Assembly: GCF_031326225.1 (NCBI RefSeq) | Contig: NZ_CP133720.1 | Location: forward strand, 806,001 to 870,000 | Direction: 5' to 3' | From: Undibacterium cyanobacteriorum | GTDB lineage: Bacteria > Pseudomonadota > Gammaproteobacteria > Burkholderiales > Burkholderiaceae_D | Length of the DNA: 64,000 nt | Shown: piece after piece, positions 24,017-33,958 of the stretch | How positions within the stretch are numbered: position 1 is the stretch's first letter | Layout: every line of letters begins with the position of its first letter | The notes under the pieces: generated by a model | Seen by the model: only the letters and a program-made list of their open reading frames with translations | Databases searched by the model: none | What the model was told of the DNA's origin: nothing | Translations under genes and position numbers: made by a program

Positions 24017-25339
24017 ATGAATTCGTTTACCAAATTTCCGGCAGGTTTTGTGTGGGGCGTCGCCACCAGCGCGTTTCAAATTGAGGGAGCTTATCAAGAA
24101 GATGGAAAAGGTCCATCGATTTGGGATCGCTTCTGCGAGAATCCTGCGAATATCAAAGATCAGAGCGATGGTTCAGTCGCTTGTGATCACTACCATCGGT
24201 ATCAAGATGATGTGGACTTGATTGCCTCGCTTGGGCTCGACGCTTACCGCTTTTCGATGGCATGGTCGCGTGTGCAACCACAAGGAAAGGGCGCGTGGAA
24301 CGAAAAGGGCTTTGATTTCTATGCGCGTTTGATCGATGCCTTATTGGCGAAGAATATCGCTCCCCATCTTACGCTGTATCATTGGGACCTGCCGCAGGGA
24401 TTGCAGGATGATGGCGGTTGGCTAGCGCGCGATACGACGGCGCGATTTGCCGATTATGCAGCCCAAGTCGCCCATCGTTTTGGTGATCGTCTAGCCAGCA
24501 TCGCAACGCATAATGAACCTTGGTGTACCGCTAACCTTGGTTACGGTAATGCTCAATTTGCGCCAGGCGTGGCGGATGCAAAACAGGCGATTCAAGTATC
24601 GCATCATTTGTTGTTGTCGCACGGCCTCGCGATGCAAGCAATGCGCGCCGAGAAATGTGCCGCACCCTTGGGTATCGTATTAAATCAGTGGACTGCCGAT
24701 CCTGCCACCGATTCTGCCGAAGATAAAGCCATGGCCGAACGTGAATACGCCTGTTCTGTGCAATGGTTTATGGATCCTATTTTTAAAGGTCGCTACCCCG
24801 AGTTGGCCCTACGTACCCACGGTGATAAGGCACCGTATGTGCATGCGGATGATTTTCGACAAATCCAACAACCTCTCGATTTCTTGGGAGTGAACTATTA
24901 TTTCCGAGCTTTCTGCAGTGCCGAACAACCACCACGACAGCCGCCCACGGAGAATCGGCGTACCGACATGGGATGGGAGATCTATCCACAGGGCTTGACT
25001 GAGCTGCTGCTGAAATTGCATGACGAATACAAGCTCCCGCCGATCTTTATCACCGAGAATGGCATGGCCAATTCAGATCAAGTGGTGCACGGTGTGATCC
25101 CTGATGTTGCCCGTATCGATTATGTACGCCACCATCTGGCAGCTTTGTTTCAAGCCATGGCCAAAGGGGTTGATGTTCGCGGCTATTTCTTATGGAGCTT
25201 GCTTGATAACTTTGAGTGGAATTCGGGCTACTCGAAACGTTTTGGTATTGTCCACGTTGATTACGCCACACAACAGCGAACGCTGAAAGACAGCGCGTAT
25301 TGGTATCGCGGTTTTGTCGCGGAACAAAAAACTCGGTGA
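24017..25339 (+). CDS. Glycoside hydrolase family 1 beta-glucosidase
   Basis: A 440-residue GH1 (beta/alpha)8-barrel enzyme. The N-terminal FPAGFVWGVATSAFQIEGA is diagnostic, the acid/base Glu167 is in THNEPW, and the nucleophile Glu347 is in ITENGM. The aglycone-side WSLLDNFEW is present near the C-terminus. The chosen ATG gives the usual family length; a longer frame adds 19 hydrophobic codons without clear support. With no signal peptide in the chosen form, it is cytoplasmic and would cleave beta-glucosides or cellobiose-like disaccharides delivered by the TonB receptor and MFS carrier. It follows the receptor by about 200 bases and precedes the transporter by about 110. Confidence 0.94.
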   Translation: MNSFTKFPAGFVWGVATSAFQIEGAYQEDGKGPSIWDRFCENPANIKDQSDGSVACDHYHRYQDDVDLIASLGLDAYRFSMAWSRVQPQGKGAWNEKGFDFYARLIDALLAKNIAPHLTLYHWDLPQGLQDDGGWLARDTTARFADYAAQVAHRFGDRLASIATHNEPWCTANLGYGNAQFAPGVADAKQAIQVSHHLLLSHGLAMQAMRAEKCAAPLGIVLNQWTADPATDSAEDKAMAEREYACSVQWFMDPIFKGRYPELALRTHGDKAPYVHADDFRQIQQPLDFLGVNYYFRAFCSAEQPPRQPPTENRRTDMGWEIYPQGLTELLLKLHDEYKLPPIFITENGMANSDQVVHGVIPDVARIDYVRHHLAALFQAMAKGVDVRGYFLWSLLDNFEWNSGYSKRFGIVHVDYATQQRTLKDSAYWYRGFVAEQKTR

Positions 25340-25450
25340 TACTTTCAGGTGAACTTTTAAACATAAAAGCTCAAAACCTGAAACAGAATTCAGGTATGCT
25401 CGCACAACAACATTGCTTCACGCGATCAAAAAATAGACGGAGACACGAAC

Positions 25451-26824
25451 ATGCAGGCACAGTTGGATGGTGCAGTGAATGCACAAGGAAAAGAGAGTGG
25501 AGCGGTACATCCATTAATGTGGGTGCCAACCGCCTATTTCACGATGGCGCTTGGTTTCATGATGTTGACCAATGTGACTTCCACCATGTTCAAGAATCTC
25601 GGCATGAGTAATGGCGAAGCAGCTGGATATTCGAGTATGTTTATTTTGGCTTACACCATCAAACCGTTCTATGCCCCGTTCGTCGAGATGTATCGTACGA
25701 AGAAATTCTTTGTCTTATCTGCGCAGGTGTTGATTGCCTTAGGATTTGTCGGTGTCGGGCTGGCGATGTCACTGCCGAACTATATGGTGGTCTTGCTGCC
25801 TTTGTTGTGGGTCTTATCTTTTGTTGGCGCCACCCAAGACATCGCCAGTGATGGTGTCTATGTCACGTCCTTAGATAGTCGCTCGCAGTCTTTATTTTGC
25901 GGTATTCAGAGTTTGAGCTGGAACGTGGGGCCGATTGTCGCTGCTGGCGGTATGGTGTGGTTGAGTGGCTACTTGTACACCGAAGTGTTTCATCAAACAC
26001 CTGGTACATTTGGACCGGAATGGATTGCTGCTTGGCGCATTATCTTCTTCTTGGTTGCGGCAGTGACTCTCCTGATGGCGGTTTGGCATTGGCGTGTGAT
26101 GCCGGACGGTGAACGCGCCAGTAATACCCCCAGCTCGGTTGCTGCAACTGCCGCCATCATCAAAGATTCCTTCATTACTTTTTTTCAAAAACGCGATGTC
26201 TGGCGCATGATTGCCTTCGCGTTTTTGTTCCGTTTGAGTATCGGCTTTCTCGAAAAAATCGGACCTTTCTTTATGCTAGATCCCGCCAGTAAAGGTGGCT
26301 TGGGTTTGAGCAATGAGATGCTGGGCTTGGTGTACGGAACCTATGGTTTGGCTGCAGTGTTGCTCGGATCTTTATTGGGGGGATGGTTTGTCGCGCGGCG
26401 CGGCTTGAAGATGAGTTTGTTCACGCTCTGCTGTGCCGTCAATATTCCTAATGTAACTTTCCTTGTGATGAGTTGGTACTTACCCGACAATTTGATCTTG
26501 ATCAGCGCCGGCGTCATCATCGAAAAATTCTTTTTTGGTTTTGGCTCTGTGGGTTACATGATCTATCTGATGCAAGAGCTAGCGCCCGGTAAATATACGA
26601 CGACGCACTATGCTTTTGGAACGGGTCTGATGGGATTGTGCGGTATGTTGACAGGCATGGTCAGTGGCTACCTGCAAGAATCGATGGGCTATATTCACTA
26701 TTTTATTTTCGTGATGGTGGCAACCATTCCTTCGTTCTTAGCCTGTTGGTTTGCGCCTTTTCATCATACTGATGCAGCACAGGACAACACGAGCTCATCT
26801 GTGGCGACTCCGATGACGCATTGA
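25451..26824 (+). CDS. MFS transporter, probable sugar/glycoside importer
   Basis: A 457-residue major facilitator protein with about 12 membrane helices and GGAG before the ATG. The segment GATQDIASDGVYVTSLD resembles the AmpG/muropeptide-permease and related sugar-carrier branch. The loop after helix 6 is hydrophilic (MPDGERASNTPSS). As last gene of the TonB receptor/GH1 group on the same strand, it most likely carries the receptor's cargo across the inner membrane before GH1 hydrolysis. Substrate not determinable from sequence. Confidence 0.88.
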   Translation: MQAQLDGAVNAQGKESGAVHPLMWVPTAYFTMALGFMMLTNVTSTMFKNLGMSNGEAAGYSSMFILAYTIKPFYAPFVEMYRTKKFFVLSAQVLIALGFVGVGLAMSLPNYMVVLLPLLWVLSFVGATQDIASDGVYVTSLDSRSQSLFCGIQSLSWNVGPIVAAGGMVWLSGYLYTEVFHQTPGTFGPEWIAAWRIIFFLVAAVTLLMAVWHWRVMPDGERASNTPSSVAATAAIIKDSFITFFQKRDVWRMIAFAFLFRLSIGFLEKIGPFFMLDPASKGGLGLSNEMLGLVYGTYGLAAVLLGSLLGGWFVARRGLKMSLFTLCCAVNIPNVTFLVMSWYLPDNLILISAGVIIEKFFFGFGSVGYMIYLMQELAPGKYTTTHYAFGTGLMGLCGMLTGMVSGYLQESMGYIHYFIFVMVATIPSFLACWFAPFHHTDAAQDNTSSSVATPMTH

Positions 26825-26963
26825 GTCTTCTCGCGATGTGAAGTATGTGGCGTGTCGTCATGAAACCTTGGTGTGACGGCAGGCTTCTTCACTTGATTCT
26901 GCATTACACTGCTATTTTGTTGCATTTGTTCATTGTAATGATCAAGGTCGGTGGAGAAGAGAA

Positions 26964-27563
26964 ATGTCTTTGCGTTGGATTATCATTGTGCTGTTTGTGA
27001 TTGGAGCTGGCCATCAGTTGTACCAACGCAGTTCAAAGCCGATCAAGCAGGCGGATGGTGTGTTGGTCGCCGCTGAGCCTAAACAAGTCAATCTGGATCG
27101 AGGCCCAGTGTGGAAGCAAGATGCGTACACCTTGCAGGCGATGGCCGAGTTCGACATCGAGGCGCGAGTGCTCTCGAAAGAGTTGTATAGCTTTGGTCGA
27201 GAGGCGGATCTTTCCCCGGTTGACCTAGCACTGGGTTGGGGCGCGATGTCAGACAGCGCCGTGCTGAAGCAACTCGATATTTCGCAATCGAATCGATTCT
27301 ATTACTATCGCTGGCAAGATCAGCCACCACGGCCCCCTGAGGAAATTGCCAGTCATAGCGCCAATATGCATTTGATTCCGGCGAGCGAGAGCATTGCGAA
27401 GCAACTTAAAAAAGTAAGACCCGGTGAGGTGGTGCATCTGCGCGGCTACCTTGTTAACATCACTACACCAGACGGCTGGCATTGGAATACCTCAATGACC
27501 CGCGCCGATACTGGGGCTGGTGCTTGCGAAGTGTTTCGTGTTGAAAGTGTTGAAGTGCGGTAG
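26964..27563 (+). CDS. Conserved hypothetical membrane-anchored protein
   Basis: A 199-residue protein with an N-terminal membrane anchor (WIIIVLFVIGAGHQL), a good ribosome binding site (GGAGAAGAG) and a periplasmic domain. Recognisable segments are YSFGREADLSPVDLALGWGAM, FYYYRW and GEVVHLRGYLV. This looks like a widespread proteobacterial hypothetical family, but I cannot name a function. It stands alone between the MFS gene and a thioredoxin-fold gene. Confidence 0.78.
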   Translation: MSLRWIIIVLFVIGAGHQLYQRSSKPIKQADGVLVAAEPKQVNLDRGPVWKQDAYTLQAMAEFDIEARVLSKELYSFGREADLSPVDLALGWGAMSDSAVLKQLDISQSNRFYYYRWQDQPPRPPEEIASHSANMHLIPASESIAKQLKKVRPGEVVHLRGYLVNITTPDGWHWNTSMTRADTGAGACEVFRVESVEVR

Positions 27564-27739
27564 CGCTGTCATTCCCTTGTTTTTTTGATCTGGTTTTGTT
27601 GTATTTTTCGATTTGTTTGAAAGAAGCTTGGCTTGCGAACCTGTATTGGCGATGTTTGTCTTTACTCTTTCTTTGGCTTGTCTAAGATGAAGCTTTAGTG
27701 AAGCGCAGTTGACTTGTTTAACGGAAGCGGAGGGTAAGC

Positions 27740-28285
27740 ATGGATAGGCGTGATTTCATCAAATCGACAATTGCGGGGCTGACAGTAACACTGTCGTCTG
27801 GTGCGGTTTCTGCGAGTGCACCAAAAGTTGATCAAAAAAAAGCAGATCAAAAGAAAGCAGAGGTCTTTCAACTACATGGGACTGACGTGTATGGAAAGCC
27901 GCTCGATTTGAAAGACTTTGCTGGACGAACTGTACTGGTGAGTTTCTTTACTTTTGACTGCAGTGCTTGCTCGCACGATTTGCAATTGATGCGCGATTTT
28001 TATCTGCGCAACGTGAAGAAGAACTTCGTCTTACTTGGTGTGAACGTTGATCAAAACAAAAAAGCGCTCGATGATTACAATGAAGCGGCGACTTTCGCCT
28101 ACCCTAAAGATCAGCGTTTTCCAACTGTCTGGCGTTTTGCGCCGGGTCATACGGATAGTTTTGGCAAGTTGAATGCCACACCTAGCCATTTCGTTTTAAA
28201 TTCGAAGCATCAGCTGATGTTTCGACGAGACGGCGCATTTCAACCCGACGATTGGGATAATTTGTATTTATCTTTGCCTAGCTGA
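27740..28285 (+). CDS. Exported thioredoxin-fold (TlpA/AhpC-TSA-like) protein
   Basis: A 181-residue protein with a Tat-like signal peptide (MDRRDFIKSTIAG, cleavage near SASA) and a short Lys-rich linker with a repeat (DQKKADQKKAE). The thioredoxin-like domain has a Cys74-X-X-Cys77 active site (FDCSACSHD) and the cis-Pro region LNATPSHFVL. It probably acts as a periplasmic thiol:disulphide or peroxidase-type enzyme, perhaps in cytochrome or copper-site maturation; the partner is unknown. A Tat signal is less usual for TlpA-type proteins. Confidence 0.82.
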   Translation: MDRRDFIKSTIAGLTVTLSSGAVSASAPKVDQKKADQKKAEVFQLHGTDVYGKPLDLKDFAGRTVLVSFFTFDCSACSHDLQLMRDFYLRNVKKNFVLLGVNVDQNKKALDDYNEAATFAYPKDQRFPTVWRFAPGHTDSFGKLNATPSHFVLNSKHQLMFRRDGAFQPDDWDNLYLSLPS

Positions 28286-28315
28286 AGTTAATGACCTCAC
28301 AGAGATGAGGGCGCC

Positions 28316-29554
28316 TTAAGCCCCAGCCCACATCTCATTGAAGTTCTTGAAAGCCCATTTATTCGCATCTTCATGGGCGACGATTTTTTCGCCTTTGACA
28401 TCGATGGTCGGTTTCGAAAGGTCAAGAATTTCCGTTGGAATATAAGACTTCGATTTGGTCGAATAAAATACTTTGACCTTTGGTGCAACCAGTGACTTGG
28501 TTTGCTCCATTACGACTGCTAGGCGACCAGAGGCCAACCGCACCAATGAACCTACAGGATAAATCCCTACACTACTGACGAACGCTTGGAACACCGCTTT
28601 GTCGTATTGTTGTTCACACCATTCTCCCATACGTTTGATTGAATCGGCAGGTTCCCATCCTGCTTTGTAGGGACGGTTCGATGTAATCGCGTCATACACA
28701 TCACACACGGCGCCCATCTTGGCAAAAATACTGATTTGATCGCCTTTAAGCCCGTGTGGATAGCCACTGCCATCGATGCGTTCATGATGATGCAAAATGA
28801 CGTCTAAGGGCACTGGGTCAGTAAAACCACTTTCTTGCAGAATTCGATGGCCCTCTTCGGGATGTTTTTTCATCACGTCAAATTCTTCGACCGTGAGTTT
28901 TCCGGGTTTGAGCAAAATATCCGTCGGCATATTTGCCTTTCCCAAGTCATGCAGCAAGCCTGCTAAACCGGCTTCATGCGTTTGATCTTCATCGAGATTG
29001 AGATGGTGCGACAAAGCGACCATCAGAGCGCAAACGGCGACTGAGTGCATATAAGTGTAATCGTCTGCGTTTTTGATGCGGGCGAGATTGATAATCGCAT
29101 TGGGGTTGCGCATCACCGAATAAGAAATTTCTTGTACGATTTCTCCCGCATGATCGGCCGCGATAGCTCTGCCCATACGCGCTTCCTCAAACATCGATTT
29201 GACGGATTTTTTCGCTTGAGCGCAAATTTTTGCTGCCCTTTGCATTTCGTCTGAGGTTTGAGTTGCTTTGGGTTTTTCAATGATCTTGTTGATGACTTCG
29301 ACGGGCTTGGTTGACGCCGCTGGAAGCTCTGCCCCACCGTCGTCTATCATCGGTTTGGTAGGTGGGTGGACATCAATGCCTTTGTCTATGTTAATCCAGA
29401 CTTCGGTGATGCCGCTGTCGATGATTTTCTGGATATCGCGTGTGTCATTGATGATAAATTTGGTGCGCCAAAAAGGATGGTCCATCCATGACCCACAGAG
29501 GGATTGTAAAAACATCCCTGTTTTGAGCTCATCGACGGAAATCTTTTTGAGCAT
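28316..29554 (-). CDS. HD-GYP domain cyclic-di-GMP phosphodiesterase
   Basis: A 412-residue protein with an N-terminal DUF3391 region (KKISVDELKTGMFLQSL) and a C-terminal HD-GYP domain. The metal-binding HD is in GLLHDLGKANMP near residue 201, and HHHERIDGSGYPHG near residue 266 carries the GYP motif. It would hydrolyse c-di-GMP, often to GMP, in the cytoplasm. A diguanylate cyclase gene lies 132 bases upstream on the same strand, so the pair may give opposing control of one c-di-GMP pool. Confidence 0.93.
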   Translation of the reverse strand: MLKKISVDELKTGMFLQSLCGSWMDHPFWRTKFIINDTRDIQKIIDSGITEVWINIDKGIDVHPPTKPMIDDGGAELPAASTKPVEVINKIIEKPKATQTSDEMQRAAKICAQAKKSVKSMFEEARMGRAIAADHAGEIVQEISYSVMRNPNAIINLARIKNADDYTYMHSVAVCALMVALSHHLNLDEDQTHEAGLAGLLHDLGKANMPTDILLKPGKLTVEEFDVMKKHPEEGHRILQESGFTDPVPLDVILHHHERIDGSGYPHGLKGDQISIFAKMGAVCDVYDAITSNRPYKAGWEPADSIKRMGEWCEQQYDKAVFQAFVSSVGIYPVGSLVRLASGRLAVVMEQTKSLVAPKVKVFYSTKSKSYIPTEILDLSKPTIDVKGEKIVAHEDANKWAFKNFNEMWAGA

Positions 29555-29686
29555 AGGTACTCTCCGACTTTTGTATATCGCTCTTCACAATCGCAGTTTT
29601 TGATCGATCAAGCAAGTTAAACTTTGTGTCATCGGCTGCTAGCTACTAGCAGGCAATATCGCAAAGCTTGAAGGTGAGACTTTGAC

Positions 29687-32600
29687 TTATTGTAAATCAT
29701 TCATTTTGTCACTTTGGAGATGTACCTGTTCTAGTTGCAAAAAGCTTGTGATGTCAGTGTTTAGGCGCTGCAGCATGGCTTCTGAACCACTGCCACTGCC
29801 CGTTGCACATACACATTGGTCACGGCCATTGCGCTTCGCGGTGTAGAGACAGGCATCCGCCACTAAGATCACTTGTTCGTGGGTCAAAGCGAGTTCTTGT
29901 TGTGCGAAGAACGGATAGCAAGCCACCCCAATCGAGACGGTGGCTTTCAACTGTTTTTGTTCTGAAACTTCGAAGCTTGCTGCCCCCACCGCTTGCCGCA
30001 AGCGGCTGGCGAAGGCAAGTGCTTCGTGTTCATCGTTGACTCGCGCACAAAGCAAGAACTCTTCCCCACCCCAACGAATGGCCAGATCATCCGCGCGGCA
30101 ATGCTCGCGCAGAATGCCAGCGATCCCGGTCAGAATGGCATCACCGCTGGCATGACCATGGGTGTCATTGATCGTTTTGAAATGGTCAACGTCAATTAAA
30201 ATAAACGCATAGCGATTACCGCGGGCAGCACGTCTATCCTCGTTCGGTGAGGGCTTGGTTAAATTGCTCAAGGCTTGTGTGAGATGCCGACGATTGCCAA
30301 GTCCAGTGAGTGGATCAAGTAAACTAATTTTCTCGATTTCAGCGTAGGCATGTTCCAATTGCTTTGTTCGAGCAAGGACTAGCTCTTCGAGTAACTGTTT
30401 TTGTGCGTTGATACGAGCAACCCGCCATTCACTGAACATGCGAATCACAAACAGACCGAATAAAAAATAAAGCAAGTAGGCGAAATAACTTCGATACCAA
30501 GGGGCTTTGACAGTGAATGGGTAGGCGGCTTCATCACTCACAACGCCGTAGATATTTTTCGCGCGAACACGAAAACGATATTCGCCCTCGGCTAGATTGC
30601 TGTAATCCTGATAATTTTCACTGTTCCAATTTGACCAACCAGAGTCGTTCCCCTCAAGGAAGACTTGATACAGATTTCCCTGTTGACCATCATAGCTATT
30701 CGCTGTGTAGTCAAAGCGTAAGCGATTCTGGCTGTATTCCAACACGGTTTTTGGGTGATCGCCACTGCCACCAAAAATAACACTATCGGGCCCATTGATG
30801 GCTCTGATCATGGTCTTGAATCTTGCGTCATATTCCTTCTTGACAGATTGATCAAAGCGAAATAATCCTTTGGTTCCGCCAAACCACATGACACCATCTT
30901 CGTCGTCAAAAATTCGTTGCATCCCTTCGGCACGCTCACCATTTAGGCTTCCGAGTGCCTTGGTATGAATCGGTTCATACTTGCCGTCTTTTACCTGAAG
31001 TGCTCTAAGCTCTTCAAAACCCGTTTCTGTATTTTGTGAGAAAAACCAGAGTTGATTACGTTGGTCTTGATAAATGCTGTACACGGGACTGGGCGTAGCG
31101 AATATGCTCTTGAAGCGCGGATCAGGTTCAAAACGATTGCTCGAAGCATTGAATAGATAAATGCCTCCATTGGTCCCAAAACGCACTTCTTTGTCGATCA
31201 AGTAGGCCCAGTTTTTGTTTTGTGAGGGTAGACCATCGTTCGCGCCATATCGCGCCGTTTCGATGTGCTCACCATCCTCGGTTTGCTTAATGCGTAAACG
31301 AACCACGCCGGTGCTATTGCTGCCAACCCAAATATCTCCTGCTTGATCTTGCACCATAGTGCGTACTTCGTCTTTGATATTCGGTAGCGTGCCACCCACA
31401 GTCCACTTGCCATTAACGAATTGCAGGCGGAGGATGCCACTACGGATGCCGACCCATATTTGGTTCGGATATTCTTTGGGAAAAAGGAAGCACAATGCAG
31501 TTTCGGTATAGGGAATTTTTTCTAATTGTTTATCTTTCAAAAGATAAACGCCTTGATAGTTAGCGATGATCAAACTTTCCTGAATACTTGCTAAGCCCCA
31601 AGTCGGACCGTTGATCCCTTCGACTCGCTCGAAGTGTGCGTCGGCACCAGGACGTAATTTGTACACACCCTGCGTCGTAGCGGAGAAAAGTTCTCCACGA
31701 TGACGATGTACTTGCAGACTGGATCCTACTAAGCCTGTGTTTTCATGGAAGCGACTAAAGGGGTCGGTAACCTCGATTCTCACGATGCCTCGGTCAAGGG
31801 TTAGCCACAAGCCGTTGTCACGATCTAGGCGTAAACCATAAACCGCCTGATCCGGCAGACCATTGGCTCGATCGATATGCGCCAAGAGTTTTCCATTTCG
31901 ATCCAGGTGAAACAGGCCGCTCTGCACCGTGCCAAAATAAAACGTGCCATCGGGCATCATGGCAGAGCAGTATAAGAGACTGGATTTGAGTTCGAGATCG
32001 ATGTCGGTCTTCCACGCACGAAATTGCCCGTCTTCTAGGATGAAAAAACCCTGCTGTTGTGTGCCAATCAAAATACGTTCGTTTGAATTTCTCTTGCCAG
32101 CACTGAGTGCTGCTGGCTCGTTAAAATCTTGCATCACGTAGATACGTTCATTGGCAAAACGTTCTCCGCCCGGCACCAGTTCGAACTGTTTCCCTTTGAG
32201 TTCGAGCAAGCCACGGCCTGCGTCGCGAACAAAGACCCGATCATTGACGATATAGGGCCATTGAAAAGTCTGGCTAGGTAACCACTGCACAACTTCGTTT
32301 TCCTTGACGCGCAGAATGCGTCGGAAGCTCGCGAAAATAACGCCGTCGTCAGTCGCATAGGTACGCCATACATCGGAGAATTGGCTTTGTTCTTGGCTGA
32401 GTTTCGGCATCAATGAGACGTATTGCATGCTGCCATTTTGATCGGCTTTTAGATAACCGATTTCGCCAACCGCACCGACATAAATACGGCCGTTCTTATC
32501 CATCGATAGAGAGCGCACAGTGGTTTGGTTGCTGACTTTGATTAAGCGCCAGCGTTCACCATCAAATTCGAGCACGCCATCATTGTTGCCGACATAGATG

Positions 32601-32863
32601 AGACCGCGTTGATCTTGCAAAACGGCCCAGTTCTGCCCTTGTGCTCGGTATTCTTGGGGCAGGAATACGCGCATGAGTGGCGTACCTAATTCGAATCGAT
32701 GAGTCGAAACACTTGCTTTCCCAATGAGTTCGGTGGAATGACCTGCCCAAGTCGGCTGTGTCACCATCAGGCACAATATGCAGGCCATGAAGCAAATTGA
32801 CTGCGCGAGTTTGTCGCAGAATTTACCGAGTTGGACTACAGGAAAAGAGGGGATCATTTTCAT
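29687..32863 (-). CDS. Periplasmic two-component-type propeller sensor with diguanylate cyclase output
   Basis: A protein of about 1058 residues. A signal/anchor (SICFMACILCLMVTQPTWA) leads to a large periplasmic region of regulator-propeller repeats (recurrent DQAGDIWVGS-like blades, residues about 60-700), then a Y_Y_Y domain (YRFRVRAKNIYG). A membrane helix lies near residue 800, followed by a coiled coil and a GGDEF domain (about 860-1020) with active GGEEF near 931. RADD five residues before it is a complete inhibitory I-site. The architecture suggests sensing of a periplasmic ligand, often a glycan, and synthesis of c-di-GMP. I start at ATG (MKMIPSF); a TTG two codons upstream is open, and neither has a clear ribosome binding site. 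Confidence 0.9.
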   Translation of the reverse strand: MKMIPSFPVVQLGKFCDKLAQSICFMACILCLMVTQPTWAGHSTELIGKASVSTHRFELGTPLMRVFLPQEYRAQGQNWAVLQDQRGLIYVGNNDGVLEFDGERWRLIKVSNQTTVRSLSMDKNGRIYVGAVGEIGYLKADQNGSMQYVSLMPKLSQEQSQFSDVWRTYATDDGVIFASFRRILRVKENEVVQWLPSQTFQWPYIVNDRVFVRDAGRGLLELKGKQFELVPGGERFANERIYVMQDFNEPAALSAGKRNSNERILIGTQQQGFFILEDGQFRAWKTDIDLELKSSLLYCSAMMPDGTFYFGTVQSGLFHLDRNGKLLAHIDRANGLPDQAVYGLRLDRDNGLWLTLDRGIVRIEVTDPFSRFHENTGLVGSSLQVHRHRGELFSATTQGVYKLRPGADAHFERVEGINGPTWGLASIQESLIIANYQGVYLLKDKQLEKIPYTETALCFLFPKEYPNQIWVGIRSGILRLQFVNGKWTVGGTLPNIKDEVRTMVQDQAGDIWVGSNSTGVVRLRIKQTEDGEHIETARYGANDGLPSQNKNWAYLIDKEVRFGTNGGIYLFNASSNRFEPDPRFKSIFATPSPVYSIYQDQRNQLWFFSQNTETGFEELRALQVKDGKYEPIHTKALGSLNGERAEGMQRIFDDEDGVMWFGGTKGLFRFDQSVKKEYDARFKTMIRAINGPDSVIFGGSGDHPKTVLEYSQNRLRFDYTANSYDGQQGNLYQVFLEGNDSGWSNWNSENYQDYSNLAEGEYRFRVRAKNIYGVVSDEAAYPFTVKAPWYRSYFAYLLYFLFGLFVIRMFSEWRVARINAQKQLLEELVLARTKQLEHAYAEIEKISLLDPLTGLGNRRHLTQALSNLTKPSPNEDRRAARGNRYAFILIDVDHFKTINDTHGHASGDAILTGIAGILREHCRADDLAIRWGGEEFLLCARVNDEHEALAFASRLRQAVGAASFEVSEQKQLKATVSIGVACYPFFAQQELALTHEQVILVADACLYTAKRNGRDQCVCATGSGSGSEAMLQRLNTDITSFLQLEQVHLQSDKMNDLQ

Positions 32864-33069
32864 GTGCAAAAGTGATTGATCAAGGCGATGGCATCAAACT
32901 GGACCGACATTTATGGATAATAGTGCGTGAAACTCCTAATCACTCCCTGACTTTTTTACTGAAGGTGGCGCTTGCCTATCTGCAGATGATGTCAATGAAA
33001 GATTTTTTTGTGCTCGCCACATTCGTTGCCATCAGCGTCTGATCATCATAATGCTGCCATGAGGAAATT

Positions 33070-33693
33070 TTATACGCTTTTGTTGAGAGCTGATGTATTT
33101 GTGGTTTTCTTGAATACCAATAAACGGTTGTTGGCAGGCATGTCATGATCTGCCACTAATTCAAAACCACAATGCGCGCCTAAGTCTTTGATTTTCTCGA
33201 AGTCGCGCAGGCCCATGTGGGGGGCTTGGTTCTGTAAGCTGTGATCAAAAGCTTCATTGCTGGGACTTGTGTATTGGCCAAGATAATTGAATGGGCCGTA
33301 AATTACGAGTAGTCCATCGGTGTTAATGTGACGACTTAGTCCATTGAACATACATATCACCTCATCCCAAGCCATGATGTGGCAGGTATTGGCGGTGAAT
33401 GCAGCATCGAAAAGTCGTTCGGGCCAAGCTGATTTAACGTCAAGGCTGTAAGGGCTGTGAATTCGCGGAAGCTCGGTTTCTTCAATCCATGCCTGAATGC
33501 TCGAATGGTTTTCGTCGCGATCGCTGGTGTACCAATGTATGTGCGGCAGATGCTGGGCAAAAAACACGGCGTGTTGACCTGTCCCGCTGCCAATTTCGAG
33601 AACTTCTTGTACCGTATCAAAATAGTGTTTCAGTTTTTCTAAGATCGGCGCTCGGTTACGCTCGCAAGCGGGGGAATATTTTTTTTCGTTCAT
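33070..33693 (-). CDS. DUF938 family SAM-dependent methyltransferase
   Basis: A 207-residue class I methyltransferase-fold protein of the DUF938 family. Seen are YSPACERNRAPIL, the SAM-binding motif I VLEIGSGTGQHAVFFA and YGPFNYLGQYTSPSN. The start MNEKKYS fits family length; 22 upstream codons are open. The substrate is not known for the family. It is divergent from the TonB receptor gene to its right. Confidence 0.9.
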   Translation of the reverse strand: MNEKKYSPACERNRAPILEKLKHYFDTVQEVLEIGSGTGQHAVFFAQHLPHIHWYTSDRDENHSSIQAWIEETELPRIHSPYSLDVKSAWPERLFDAAFTANTCHIMAWDEVICMFNGLSRHINTDGLLVIYGPFNYLGQYTSPSNEAFDHSLQNQAPHMGLRDFEKIKDLGAHCGFELVADHDMPANNRLLVFKKTTNTSALNKSV

Positions 33694-33958
33694 GTTGGAA
33701 GGCGGAGAGTCTGGCTGAGCTATTGGTAAAAAAATATGAAGTAAGGTTGTTGAGTGCATCGATAAATTCAGGTCTATTCATTATGACATTCAAACCCACT
33801 CAACTGTTGTATCTCGGTTGCCGCAAATTGACGCGCATTTTTCTTACTGTCATGATGGATCGATCGATGTAGTGCTGAGTGTCTCTGAGACGGTGGCGCG
33901 CACTACAGATCAGTTAAGTCTATGTATGTTGTGTTGGTTAACCATCGGAGGTTCTACA

